The translations under genes were made by a program, and so were the position numbers. Shown one piece after another: positions 47,101-57,411 of a stretch of 64,000 bases of DNA (positions are counted from its first letter, which is position 1; each line of letters begins with the position of its first letter). Below the pieces are notes generated by a model, which was not told the origin of the DNA, searched no databases, and saw only the letters and a list, made by a program, of their open reading frames with translations. This DNA comes from Nemopilema nomurai (Eukaryota; Cnidaria; Scyphozoa; Rhizostomeae; Rhizostomatidae): contig ML133451.1 in the NCBI GenBank assembly GCA_003864495.1, positions 965,438-1,029,437 on the forward strand, in the 5' to 3' direction.

Positions 47101-49149
47101 AGGTTACTATATGAAAGTATATCGAGCTAGGGTTACTATATGAAAGTATATCGAGCTAGGGTTACTATATGAAAGTATATCGAGTTAAGGTTACTATTTG
47201 AATGTATATCAAACTAAAGTTACTATATGAAAGTATATCGAGCTAGGGTTACTATATGAAAGTATATCGTGCTTGGGTCTACTTTATGAAAATATTTCGA
47301 GCTAGGGGTTACTTTAGGAGAGTTTATCGAGCTAGAGGTTACTATATGGAAGTTTATCGAGCTAGGGTTACTATATGAAAGTATATCGATCTAGAGGTTA
47401 GGTTGCTATATGAAAGTATACCGAGCTAGGGGCTACTATATGAAAGTATATCGATCTAGGGGTTATTATATGAAAGTATATCAAGCTAGGGTTACTATAT
47501 GAAAGTATATCGATCTAGGGTTACTATATGAAAGTATATCGATCTAGGGGTTATTATATGAAAGTATATCAAGCTAGGGTTACTATATGAAAGTATATCG
47601 ATCTAGGGTTACTATATGAAAGTATTTCGAGCTAGGGTTACTATTTCAAAGTGTATTAAGTTAAGGTTACTATTTGAAAGTATATCGAGCTAGGGGTACT
47701 ATATGAAAGTTTATCGAGCTAGGGTTACTATTTGAAAGTATATCGAGCTAGGGTTACTATATGAAAGTATATTGAGTTAAGGTTACTATTTGAAAGTATA
47801 TCGAGCTAGGGTTACTTTATGAAAGTATATCGAGCTAGGGTTACTATATGAAAGTATATCGAGCTAGGGTTACTATTTGAAAGTATATCAAACTAAGGTT
47901 ACTATATGAAAGTATATCGAGCTAGGGTTACTATATGAAAGTTTATCGAGCTAGGGTTACTATTTCAAAGTTTATCAAACTAAGGTTACTATATGAAAGT
48001 ATATCGAGCTAGGGGTACTATATGAAGTTTATCGAGCTAGGGTTACTAGTTGAAAGTATATCGAGCTAGGGTTACTATATGAAAGTATATCGAGTTAAGG
48101 TTACTATTTGAAAGTATATCGAGCTAGTGTTACTTTATGAAAGTATATCGAGCTAGGGTTACTATATGAAAGTATATCGAGCTAGGGTTACTATTTTAAA
48201 GTATATCAAACTAAGGTTACTATTTCAAAGTATATCGAGTTAAGGTTACTATTTGAAAGTATATCAAACTAAGGTTACTATATGAAAGTATATCGAGCTA
48301 GGGTTACTATATGAAATTTTATCGAGCTAGGGTTACTATATGAAAGTATATCGAGCTAGGGTTACTATATGAAAGTTTATCGAGCTAGGGTTACTATTTC
48401 AAAGTTTATCAAACTAAGGTTACTATATGAAAGTATATCTAGCTAGGGTTACTATCTGAAAGTATATCGAGTTAAGGTTACTATTTGAAAGTATATCAAA
48501 CTATGGTTACTATATGAAAGTATATCGAGCTAGGGTTACTATATAAAAGTATATCGAGCTAGGGTTACTTTATAAAATTATGTCGAGCTAGGGTTACCTT
48601 TTGAAAGTATATCTAGCTAGGTTTGAAAGTATATCGAGCTAGGGTTACTATTTCAAAGTATATCGAGCTAAGGTTACTATTTGAAAGTATATCGAGCTGG
48701 TTTTATTATATGAAAGTATATCGAGCTAGGGTTACTATATGAAAGTATATCGAATTAAGGTTACTATTTGAAAGTATATCAAACTAAGGTTACTATATGA
48801 AAGTATATCGAGCTAGGGTTACTATATAAAAGTATATCGAGCTAGGGTTACTATATGAAAGTATATCGATTTAAGGTTACTATTTGAAATTATATCAAAC
48901 TAAGGTTACTATATGAAAGTATATCGAGCTAGGTTTACTATATGAAAGTATATCGAGCTTGGGTCTACTTTATGAAAGTATTTCGAGCTAGGGTTACTAT
49001 ATGAAAGTATATCGAACTAGGGGTTAGATTACTATAGGAAAGTATATCGAGGTAGTGGTTACTTTATGAAAGTATATCGAGCTGGGGGTTACTTTATGAA
49101 TGTATATCGAACTAGGGTTACTTTATGAAAATATATCTAGCTAGGGTTA
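44186..49149. repeat. 5-kb minisatellite, 29-bp unit, higher-order structure
   Basis: About 170 units share the core TATATCGAGCTAGGGTTAC, followed by TATATGAAAG or TATTTCAAAG. Variant units (TCAAACTAAGG, TCGAGCTAGTTTTATTA, ATACAATCCAGGG) recur in fixed order. An 11-unit block near 44461 repeats 319 bp on (44780). A shortened unit, TCTAGCTAGGTTTGAAAG, recurs near 45150, 46810 and 48610. No open frame of 60 codons exists, because the 29-bp period carries stops in every frame. Confidence 0.97.
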
Positions 49150-51590
49150 ATATTCACTACCGTCCCATTATTATTGTATCAAAATTGGTGAATTAGATGC
49201 TCTTGGTACGGGTAAATCAGCATAAATTGCTCTAAATACTTCTTGATACTATTTTTTCAATTTGAATGTTATACAGAGCGTATCTCTAACCATAGGTGTA
49301 ATTTAATCAATAGCTGTTGGTTTGAGATTGCCTTTGTCCAAATTTCCTCATTTGTTTCCTTGTTGTCTGGTCTTTCTAGCGCTTTTTTCCTGTCTTCCTT
49401 TTTGTTATGGGCAGACTGGGATAGGTTCACAGCGACCTCAATTCAATTCTCATTACAAAAGGTAATAGAAACCTACTAAAGAATAAAGGAGTAAAATTCA
49501 TTAGGAACAGAAAAATGCAAGCAAAAGACTAGGCCTACATAACGAATAAATAAATTTCAGGTATCAAAGCAGATGGAAAAGGACCCGCAATCTGTTAACA
49601 AAATATCTTTACCTCGGCTAGTTCATCCATGAAATTCCTGAAAACAAATCAGTTCTTCATCTAAACCTGCCATCTAAACCAGTTGCTAGCTTCGACCCTC
49701 GCCACGGGCATAAATCAAAGTGAACTGCACCTGGGTCTACGACAAATAGAAATGACAGCGAATTCCATAATATTAAAGGATCCAAATCCCTATTTCCCTT
49801 TCATAATCTACACAAATCATTTTCGAGTTAAAAACATCACAATTTAATTTGAACCCATTCCTTTCTACAACCACATGCCATGAAAATATACTCTACCTCT
49901 AGTTTTAATGTCATCCATGACGTTTATCATTCGTAATAGGGTACCGTAAGGCCTCATATTCATAAAATGGGGCCCTTTTTCTGCACAGATGGGGCCCTTT
50001 TCGCTAGATTTTATAGGGCCAGTCCGCCACTGGTTCTAATCTAATGCTGGCGATTTTGATAAGAAATCCCATGTAATGCAAAACTGACACGTGAGCTCTT
50101 CAGTTCGGTTTGGCGCCTTTTTTTAAACCTCGGATTCAAAGAGAGGCCATTTCAGTATGTCCGTTAGAGGATACCTTTGTTCACGCCTGCATCCCTGCAA
50201 CATTTGGACGATAATTCTCTAGGATGCAGAACAGAATGGATTTTAAAGAATAATATGGTTGCGAGTAAGTGTGCTTCCCACTTTTCACTGATAATTTTGC
50301 TCTTATTATCGTTATTAGCAGTGAAATCGGATATGAATATGGGGCTACTAGTACAGCTGTTACGTACGTAATAACGGCGAGGAAGTCAATTCTTCTGTGG
50401 CCTAAAAACGCACCTCGCGCTGCAAATTTTAAAATATTTCAGCAACTGGTTGTAGTAAAAGACACTGTTGAATATTATTGATTTGACTGTTGAACTCTGT
50501 ATCGAAATAATTTGAAGGTAAAGATTGGAAAACTTTTCTGAGATTTCGGAGGAATTATTTACAGTAGCATTCTTGATTTTTTCTAACATTCTGATAGCAT
50601 TCTAAATAAAAACGTCCAAATGACATTGTCTGGGATAAATTGATATTTTTGCTGCTCCTAGCTCATAACTTAACAGTGACACGGCTTCGTGTTCCATTCC
50701 CGGCTACGGAATGCTTGAATTTTACCGCCAAAATACAATAACAAAGTGCTCGCGCCAGTTAATTGGCTGGCCGCAGTTAGTCAATAACAAGAAATAATAG
50801 AATATTCGATCCAGTCCTTTTCTAAAACTTCCCGCCATTTTGTTGAGAAAGAGAACGGAGTAGCCTCAACAGTTGCTAAGTCGCGAGATATCACCTTGAC
50901 CTTGGATATGTTCAGTTGTGCTACCCGAATGTAAAAAGTTTCGAAAAGGTAAATGCTTGCATTCAATCAAATTTGACATTTTTAAAAGGCTTTTGAAAAG
51001 CGCTAAACAAAGGGGTTAAATCCTTCGCTGACTTAAAGCCCCTATATATTCTAGTTGTTCAATTAAAAGACATCATGTTTAAATCAAGAATTACTTCCGC
51101 AGTCCATATTGCCTATATAATATCTGATCCATGCACATTTTGAATGAAAGTTCTATATGTTTGGCTTTCCTTCTAATTTAGTGGAGATATACCCGGGTTA
51201 TTGAATATATATATGAATGAATTATGAATAATGTTGACGAATTTAGCGCAATTATACAAGAAACATCAGAAGAAAAAATTTTGCTAATACAAATTAACAA
51301 ACAAATATATTACATTATTTTCATTACAAATTCGTGCATTAGGGTAGTCAAGAAAAAGTCTCTTCTAAACTATCCATGCTTAACGCCTTTTCGCGTTTTT
51401 CAAGATAGAGGGTCCAGTCCTTTTCGTGAGCAAAATTACCCGTGTGTGTGTAATATGTCAACGTTCACAGCAGGCATAACGCCCAACGTATGATCTATGT
51501 CACGTGTAGTTAGTCAGTCTTCGAAGATGGTTCGATATTAAACTACATCTAGCGACTCAATGTCTATTCATCGACTCTTGTTCTGCCTCC
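49150..51590. other. spacer between minisatellite and gypsy element
   Basis: No gene recognised. A hAT-type right end (AGTCCGCCACTG, about 50021-50032) lacks a visible partner. The 3' part should include the gypsy 5' LTR, whose start cannot be set without its twin. Confidence 0.45.
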
Positions 51591-51636
51591 GCAACTATTA
51601 CAATTGGTGACAGAGGTAAACTGGCTTTATCTTTTT

Positions 51637-52542
51637 ATGGCTGTTCATCCAGAGAGGTTTGCTAATGGCGATTTCGATAAATGGCTACGCTCTTTTGAGC
51701 GTTGTGCGAGAGCAAACGGTTGGGGAGACACTGAAAAGCTTCACAAGTTGCCCATCTACCTCACTGGCACCGCTGCCACATATTTCGAATTGCTTGCGCC
51801 CACGGAGAGAGCGTCTTATTCGTCATTGACTGCCAACCTTCGCAAAGTTTTGATTCCATCAGTGTATCGGGAATATTTTTATGCGCAGTTTTACGCAAGA
51901 TGCTATTCTCCTGCTGAGGACCCCCGTATTTATGTCGCCAAGCTCAGGGACTTGCTGGTCAAGGCAGATCCGAGTTATGATCACACGGTGCAGCACTCGC
52001 TACTCTTGAGGCAATTTCTCTCCTCATTGCAGCCAAATTTAAGGATCGCTTTATTGGAGAGGAATCCTAAGCCAACTTTACAAGATGTGGTTGACTTCCT
52101 GTTGCACTACCGTGCTATACAGTCCCTTTCACGCAGTGATTGCCAGGACCCGCCGCCGTCTTCAAAGGCACCCGCCTTGGCTCGCTCTGTTGCTGATCTC
52201 CGCATGTCTGTGGCGAATCTCTCCAAGACTCAAGACCTGCTTCGCGAGTCAATTGTGGCCCTTCAAAAAGCTCCTCCGCCGCCCAACTCGAACAACAACT
52301 CCCTCGTCGAATCCCGTGACATGCCTCCTTGCCTCCCTCGCCTGCGATGTGCTCCCAATGTATGGCTTGGGACCGTACACCTCATGACTGTGAAGGACGC
52401 TTTAAAAACCGAGGTAACTCTACTCATTGTAAATTTCGTCGGGGTAAAATGCATAAGTCTCAGCAATTGGCTGACTGCGGGGCATCTATCTCCTCCTCTG
52501 CCAACCAGCCGTTGGTTCTTTGTAAAGTCAATGGTGTTTTAG
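51637..52542 (+). pseudogene. gypsy gag (capsid-like)
   Basis: The start at ATG 51637 (MAVHPERFANGDFDKWLRSF) is chosen because the frame upstream runs into the primer-binding site. The first 160 residues match the retrotransposon gag fold: W...FE...A.NGW, LPIYLTGTAATYFELL, L..F..R.Y.P.EDP..Y, and LL.QFLSSLQP..R. The homologous part ends near 52325. After that the frame is shifted relative to the nucleocapsid and protease frame. Confidence 0.85.
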
Positions 52543-52949
52543 TGCGCGCTTTAATCGACACGGGGTCCGTGAAGTCCTTTATTAGTTCTTCTGTTTATAC
52601 CGGGTTAATACCTAGGCCGCCCCTTGATGTTTTTGCCGGAAGTAGTTGTATATCTATAACGGGAGAGCCCTTACGTGTGACAGGGACCGTGCAAGCTGAT
52701 GTACAGTTGTCCTGTGGCGAATGTTCTACTTATTCTGGTACGTTTTTTGTTTGTGCCAACTTGCTCCCCCCACTTGAATGTATCCTTGGCTGGGACTTTT
52801 TAACCGCCAATGGGTTAGGTATTATGAGTACAAGGCGCGATTACTTACTGACAGGTCCCCATGGTAATGTTCCCTATCGCCCTCTGTTTCGCAAGGCGTT
52901 TCTTCGTCGCTCTCTTCTGCAGCCGCTGACAGAGCAGCAGCCCCCGTAA
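52329..52949 (+). pseudogene. gypsy zinc knuckle-like and aspartic protease region
   Basis: It begins with a Cys/His cluster CSQCMAWDRTPHDC (C-x2-C-x7-H-x-C, not the standard knuckle spacing). The protease follows with the active-site loop ALIDTGSVKSFIS (D-T-G) about 70 residues on, and the flap/terminal ILGWDFLTANG. It is in a different frame from gag and from the RT, with a gap at 52950-52984. Confidence 0.85.
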
Positions 52950-52984
52950 TTCTAACCCAGTCTCCTTCCCGGGGGCCCGTTCCC

Positions 52985-54859
52985 GTGACTTTGCCGGACG
53001 ATATCCTCATACCTAGTAGAGTCGAGGTTATTCTTACCGGTTCCGTTCCAAAAAGTGTTTGTGGGGTTGTTGGTATGATTACACCTAGGCCGGCGGCCAA
53101 TTTGCATTCTTCGTTGCAAGTCGCATACACAATTTGCGATGCGACTGATAATAGTCGAAGTATTCCGGTACGAATTATGAACACTTCTAATGCAAGTGTT
53201 GAGTTGTTTTCCAGCCAGAAAGTTGCTGACTTTTGTCCACTGGTTGAATCGTTGCCGACCATTGATTCTGAAATGACTTATCCTATCTGCAGTGCTGCAG
53301 AGCGTCAATCTGCCCGGCACGACTTGGAAGCTGCAATGAGCCCCAATTTATCTTCCCAGGACAGACGTTTATTGTTACAAACGCTCTTACGGTATACTGA
53401 CGTTTTCGAGCCTGATTTAGGTGAAACTGACGTAATAACTCATACGATTAATACCGGTTCCTCGCAGCCTATTCGCCAATATCCAAGACGTTTGCCCTAT
53501 GCCTATCGCGAAGAGACGAGAAAACAGATATCGGAAATGCTTCAACAGGGGGTCATCACACCAAGTACTAGCCCTTGGGCGTCCCCTATTGTTCTCGTCA
53601 AGAAAAAGGATGGCTCTTTTCGATTCTGTGTTGATTATCGTAAACTCAACAGCGTCACAATTCGAGATGTCCATCCCTTGCCCAGGATAGATGATTTACT
53701 CGACGCCTTAAATGGCTCTACGATCTTTAGCACACTTGATCTTCGCCAAGGTTACTGGCAAGTACGCATGCACCCAGACGACAGGCATAAAACTGCGTTT
53801 GTTACTCCGGACGGATTGTTTGAGTTCGTTCGTCTGCCATACGGGTTGTCAGGCGCTCCCGCAACTTTTGACAGGGCGTTAGAAATAGTTCTTTCTGGTT
53901 TACAGTATGATGCCTGTCTCTGTTATTTTGATGATATTATTATTCCATCGACAAATATTACCGAACATTGCGAGAAACTTAAATTGGTCCTAGACCGCTT
54001 CCGTACTCACAATTTGCGTGTGAAGGCGTCCAAATGCTGTTTTGGCGCCAAGAAAGTTCTCTATTTAGGACATGTTGTGTCGGCTGATGGCGTTAATACT
54101 GACCCTGCCAAAATCGAAGCCGTTAGTAAAATCTCGGCCCCGCGTAATGTAGGGCAATTACGATCCTTTCTTGGACTAGCAGGGTATTATCGTCGATTTA
54201 TCGATAATTTTGCTACCTTGACCTACCCTCTTGTAGAACTAACAAAGAAAGGGAAACCGTTCTGCTGGACTGCCGCTCACGATAACGCGTTTTTAGCTTT
54301 GAAAGCACGCCTTTGTTCCAGTCCTGTCCTTGCATTTCCGTCTCTTCAAAGACAGTTTATATTGCAGACCGACGCCTCTGATGTCGGTTTGGGTGCGGTC
54401 CTCACACAACTTGATGATAGCGGCCAGAAACGGGTAATCTCCTACGCTAGTAGGACGCTGTCTGACAGTGAAAAAAATTATTCCGCAACCGAGAAAGAAT
54501 CCCTGGCTGTTGTCTTTGCTGTTGATCATTTTAGGGTGTATCTTTTAGGTCGCAAATTCCTTCTTCTCACTGATCATAATGCACTGAGGTGGCTTCATAG
54601 TACCGAACCGAAAGGGAGAAGAGCCCGCTGGATAATGGACCTGCAGGAATATGACTTTGAGGTGCGACATCGTCCTGGCCTACAAAATTGTAATGCAGAT
54701 GCTCTCTCCCGCCTACCGTCAGACCTTTTTCCACCTCAGTCCCTTCACCCTAGCCCTGTCCTCCCCACGGCTTTTGTATGCTTAACTACAATATCTTACG
54801 AGGCAAACTCCAACAGGCCCAACAAACGGACCCCCACATTCGCAAGGTTCTCGACATGA
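52985..54859 (+). pseudogene. gypsy reverse transcriptase and RNase H
   Basis: The longest open frame in the window (624 residues). RT blocks: GVITPSTSPWASPIVLVKKK, FCVDYRKLN (about residue 214), STLDLRQGYWQV (catalytic Asp about 251), FVRLPYGLSGAPATF and CYFDDIII (about 313, the usual YxDD box). The connection and RNase H follow: LRSFLGLAGYYRRFI, TDASDVGLGAVL (about 461), YSATEKESLAVVFA, LLTDHNALRWL, and NADALSRLP at the end. All catalytic acidic residues look present. The integrase continues in another frame from 54778. Confidence 0.95.
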
Positions 54860-55632
54860 AAACAATGGGTTTTCCTCCACCACCTTCTTTTGCGTGGGGT
54901 CAAGATTCTCAACTGTCTGCTTACTGGAACTGCTGGAGTGAACTTTTTATTCTTGATGGCATTTTGGTGAAGTCTACACCTAAACCGAGGAACACCCCCG
55001 ATTACGCTGTCGTTGTACCAGAAACGCTGGTCCTCCAGGTCATCTCCGGCCTCCATTGTAGCTCGTTCGGTGGGCACCTTGGCATTACGAAAACGATCTC
55101 TAGAGCCCAGGGTAGATTTTTTTGGCCACAAATGGGACGTCGGATTCGCGAATTCATTCAGTCTTGTCAGACGTGCGGTGAGGTAAAGGCATCCTCCCAC
55201 ACCACTAAGGCCCCCTTGCACCCCATCAGTGTCAGTGAACCTTTCGTATTCTGGGCCATGGACTATATGGGACCCCTGCCAGCCACTTCTAGGGGTAACA
55301 AGCACATCCTCGTGGTCATGGACCACTTTACCAAATGGTGCGAGGCCTTTCCAACCCAAGATCAGAAAGCTAGGACAGTTGCCGACATTTTAGTGTCGAA
55401 AGTTTTCTCTCGGTTTGGTCCACCAGTTGCCATTCATTCGGACCAGGGGGCAAATTTCGAAAGCCACCTTGTGCACGAGGTATGCAATATTATGGGGATC
55501 TACAAATCTCGTACTACGGCTTACCATCCCCAGGGTGATGGTCTCGTCGAACGTCAAAATAGAACTTTACAGAACATTATTTCGTCCTTCGTTTCCGAAC
55601 ACAGAGACATTGGGACTTATGGATTGATATAG
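54778..55632 (+). pseudogene. gypsy integrase, zinc-binding and catalytic domains
   Basis: An HHCC finger is present (H in GLHCSSFGGHLG, then CQTCGEVK, residues about 90-130). The catalytic triad positions are visible as MDYMGP (about 160), HSDQGANF (about 220) and GLVERQNRTL (about 256). The frame stops at 55630 (TAG) after the catalytic domain. It overlaps the end of the RNase H frame by 82 bp, marking a frameshift. Confidence 0.93.
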
Positions 55633-55634
55633 CA

Positions 55635-56138
55635 GTGTACGCTTACAATACAAGTCCCCAAGAATCTACCGGATTTTCTCCCTTTGAGCTATTGTTTGGT
55701 CGCCCCGCTCGCCTCCCCCTGGAACAGACACTTGGCATTCCTTTTAAAAACCCTTGCTCCCAATCAGAATACGCTCGCTCTTTGAGGAAAGCGTTGAGTA
55801 GCGTTCGACATGCAGCACAAGACAACCTTACAAAGGTACGACAGCGCCAACAACAGACGTACAACTTAAAGAGTCAACGCGCTTGGGCTCCTTTCGAGGT
55901 CGGAAAATGGGTGTGGCTACGTCGCCCAAAGCACTGTAAATTTGGGAAAAGGTGGAGGGGCCCTTACAAGGTTCTATCCCAGCGTGGGGTTAACTATAAG
56001 GTTGAGTCGAAGCAAGGCAAAACACTCAACGTTCACCACAACCAGTGCAAGGCTTGCATTGTCCCTCAAGATAAGGGAAAGACTATCTGGCCTGTCCCTG
56101 TCCCAAGCTGCCGCCATTTTGAAATTCTCTCACGCTGA
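55635..56138 (+). pseudogene. gypsy integrase C-terminal domain
   Basis: Continues the integrase in a new frame with YNTSPQESTGFSPFELLFGR, then KVWLRRP-like VWLRRPKHCKFGKRWRGPYK, the GPY/F module region, and VHHNQCK. It ends at a stop at 56136. No chromodomain is visible. Confidence 0.88.
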
Positions 56139-56139
56139 A

Positions 56140-57270
56140 TCCAACTCTGATAATCCGCCGATCCGCCGATTTAAAAACATACACTTTCTTCCATCTATAA
56201 ACGCTTTGCTGACTTTCATTTTGCACAACTACCCTCTGCTACCACGAAAAGATGACACCATAATGAAACACATGTTTATGCATTTAGGCACTGTTCCAAG
56301 CCAACCCCTATTCAATACGAGGCTACTAACATGAAATATGACAGTTTAACATTATGCCTAAGTTAAGTTTGGTTCTTTGTTAAGAAATGATCTTGCAAGT
56401 TTGTAACTTTGATTCAGGTATAAAGATCATTGTTTGCCATCTCTCATAAAGTGCACATACGCAACTTTTCATTAAGTTTTTCATAAAGTGCTTATACTGG
56501 GTAAAATGTCGACTATACAAACTGCATCCACTATTGCCATATTTGAAATATTTTGGGAATTTAATTAGGTGGAAAGATGGGAACTCGACAGGGGAGATCA
56601 TGTTATTTAGCAAAGAGAGGAAACATCTCAGAGAATGTCCATAAAACTGATTGAAGTTAATACCTGAGAATTATCCTTCACCTCTGCTTGTCAAGGTAAT
56701 CATAGCTATAAACGTTATCCTACGCTGAGAAAGGGAAAAAGTAAGGCTGTAACTACCAACACAAATGTAGGCAACAGTTCTCCCCAAAGAACGTGAGTGT
56801 TACCAACAAAATGTTACAAATAAAAAAGATTGATTGGGCGATCAAGGGCAAGGGACAAAAGAAAGACAAGTAGATAAACGAACTAGAACGAAATTTAAAA
56901 GCCTGCTTTCGAAAAACACTCGAGAAAGCCCCTAGTACTCACCTAATGGCAATTGCAAAACTGGAAGAAAGGCTTCTTTATTTACAAATAATTTGACAGG
57001 GCCAGTAATATCACACTATTCATTGTTCCGAAGAATAAAGGGCGATGATTAGCACAGTTTCAGGATGCCTAAGTTCTTGTCCTGTTTGTAATTATGGTTC
57101 ACTGTTCAGTGATATATACCGACAATTGCCCGTCGTATCTGTACACAGTAAATAGGCAACTCGACAGGTCTAAAGATGTACATTAACAAGTATATCGGAA
57201 ATAAGTATACAGAAAATATTTCACCTTTATAACATCTCACTTATTGAACTTAATCATCCTGTTTTTCCGT
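56140..57270. other. flank of gypsy element and outer degenerate satellite copy
   Basis: No LTR-like copy found. From about 57045 to 57170 the sequence GCGATGATTAGCACAGTTTCAGG...GCCTAAG resembles an eroded unit of the 288-bp array downstream. Confidence 0.45.
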
Positions 57271-57276
57271 CTTTAG

Positions 57277-57356
57277 TTCAGTTGGCGGATGATGAGGATG
57301 GACTCCAAGGGACGGAAATGGATAATTTTGGAAAAATTTTCATCAGGAAAAAAGCA
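57277..57356 (+). CDS. possible internal exon upstream of the satellite array
   Basis: A polypyrimidine tract ending CTTTAG and a GTGAGT donor bracket an 80-nt segment reading QLADDEDGLQGTEMDNFGKI then FIRKKA. The splice signals are good, but other frames are open too. No family is recognised. If real, the 288-bp array lies in its next intron. Confidence 0.25.
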
Positions 57357-57411
57357 GTGAGTGGTTTGGCTCACTAGCGCGCTTTGATTTTTTTATATTG
57401 TTGTTTTGCTT

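Larger units (their letters stand above)
51600..56140 (+). mobile_element. Ty3/gypsy LTR retrotransposon, frameshifted, no 3' LTR found
   Basis: Coding order gag, protease, RT, RNase H, integrase is that of Ty3/gypsy (Metaviridae-type) elements. A candidate LTR end ...ATTACA at 51602 is followed by TTGGTGACAGAGG, a plausible tRNA primer-binding site. The reading frame changes about five times between gag and the integrase tail, so no intact polyprotein exists. No second copy of the 5' flank occurs downstream. Coding G+C is clearly above the surroundings, suggesting a comparatively recent insertion. Confidence 0.93.

Noticed and set aside
44186..49149. CRISPR-like or telomeric interpretation of the 29-bp array
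   Set aside because: There are no unique spacers between units, the genome is eukaryotic, and TAGGGTTA occurs once per 29-bp unit and not as tandem hexamers.
50021..50032. Complete hAT element ending at AGTCCGCCACTG
   Set aside because: The terminus is hAT-like, but no matching left end or target duplication was found in the window.
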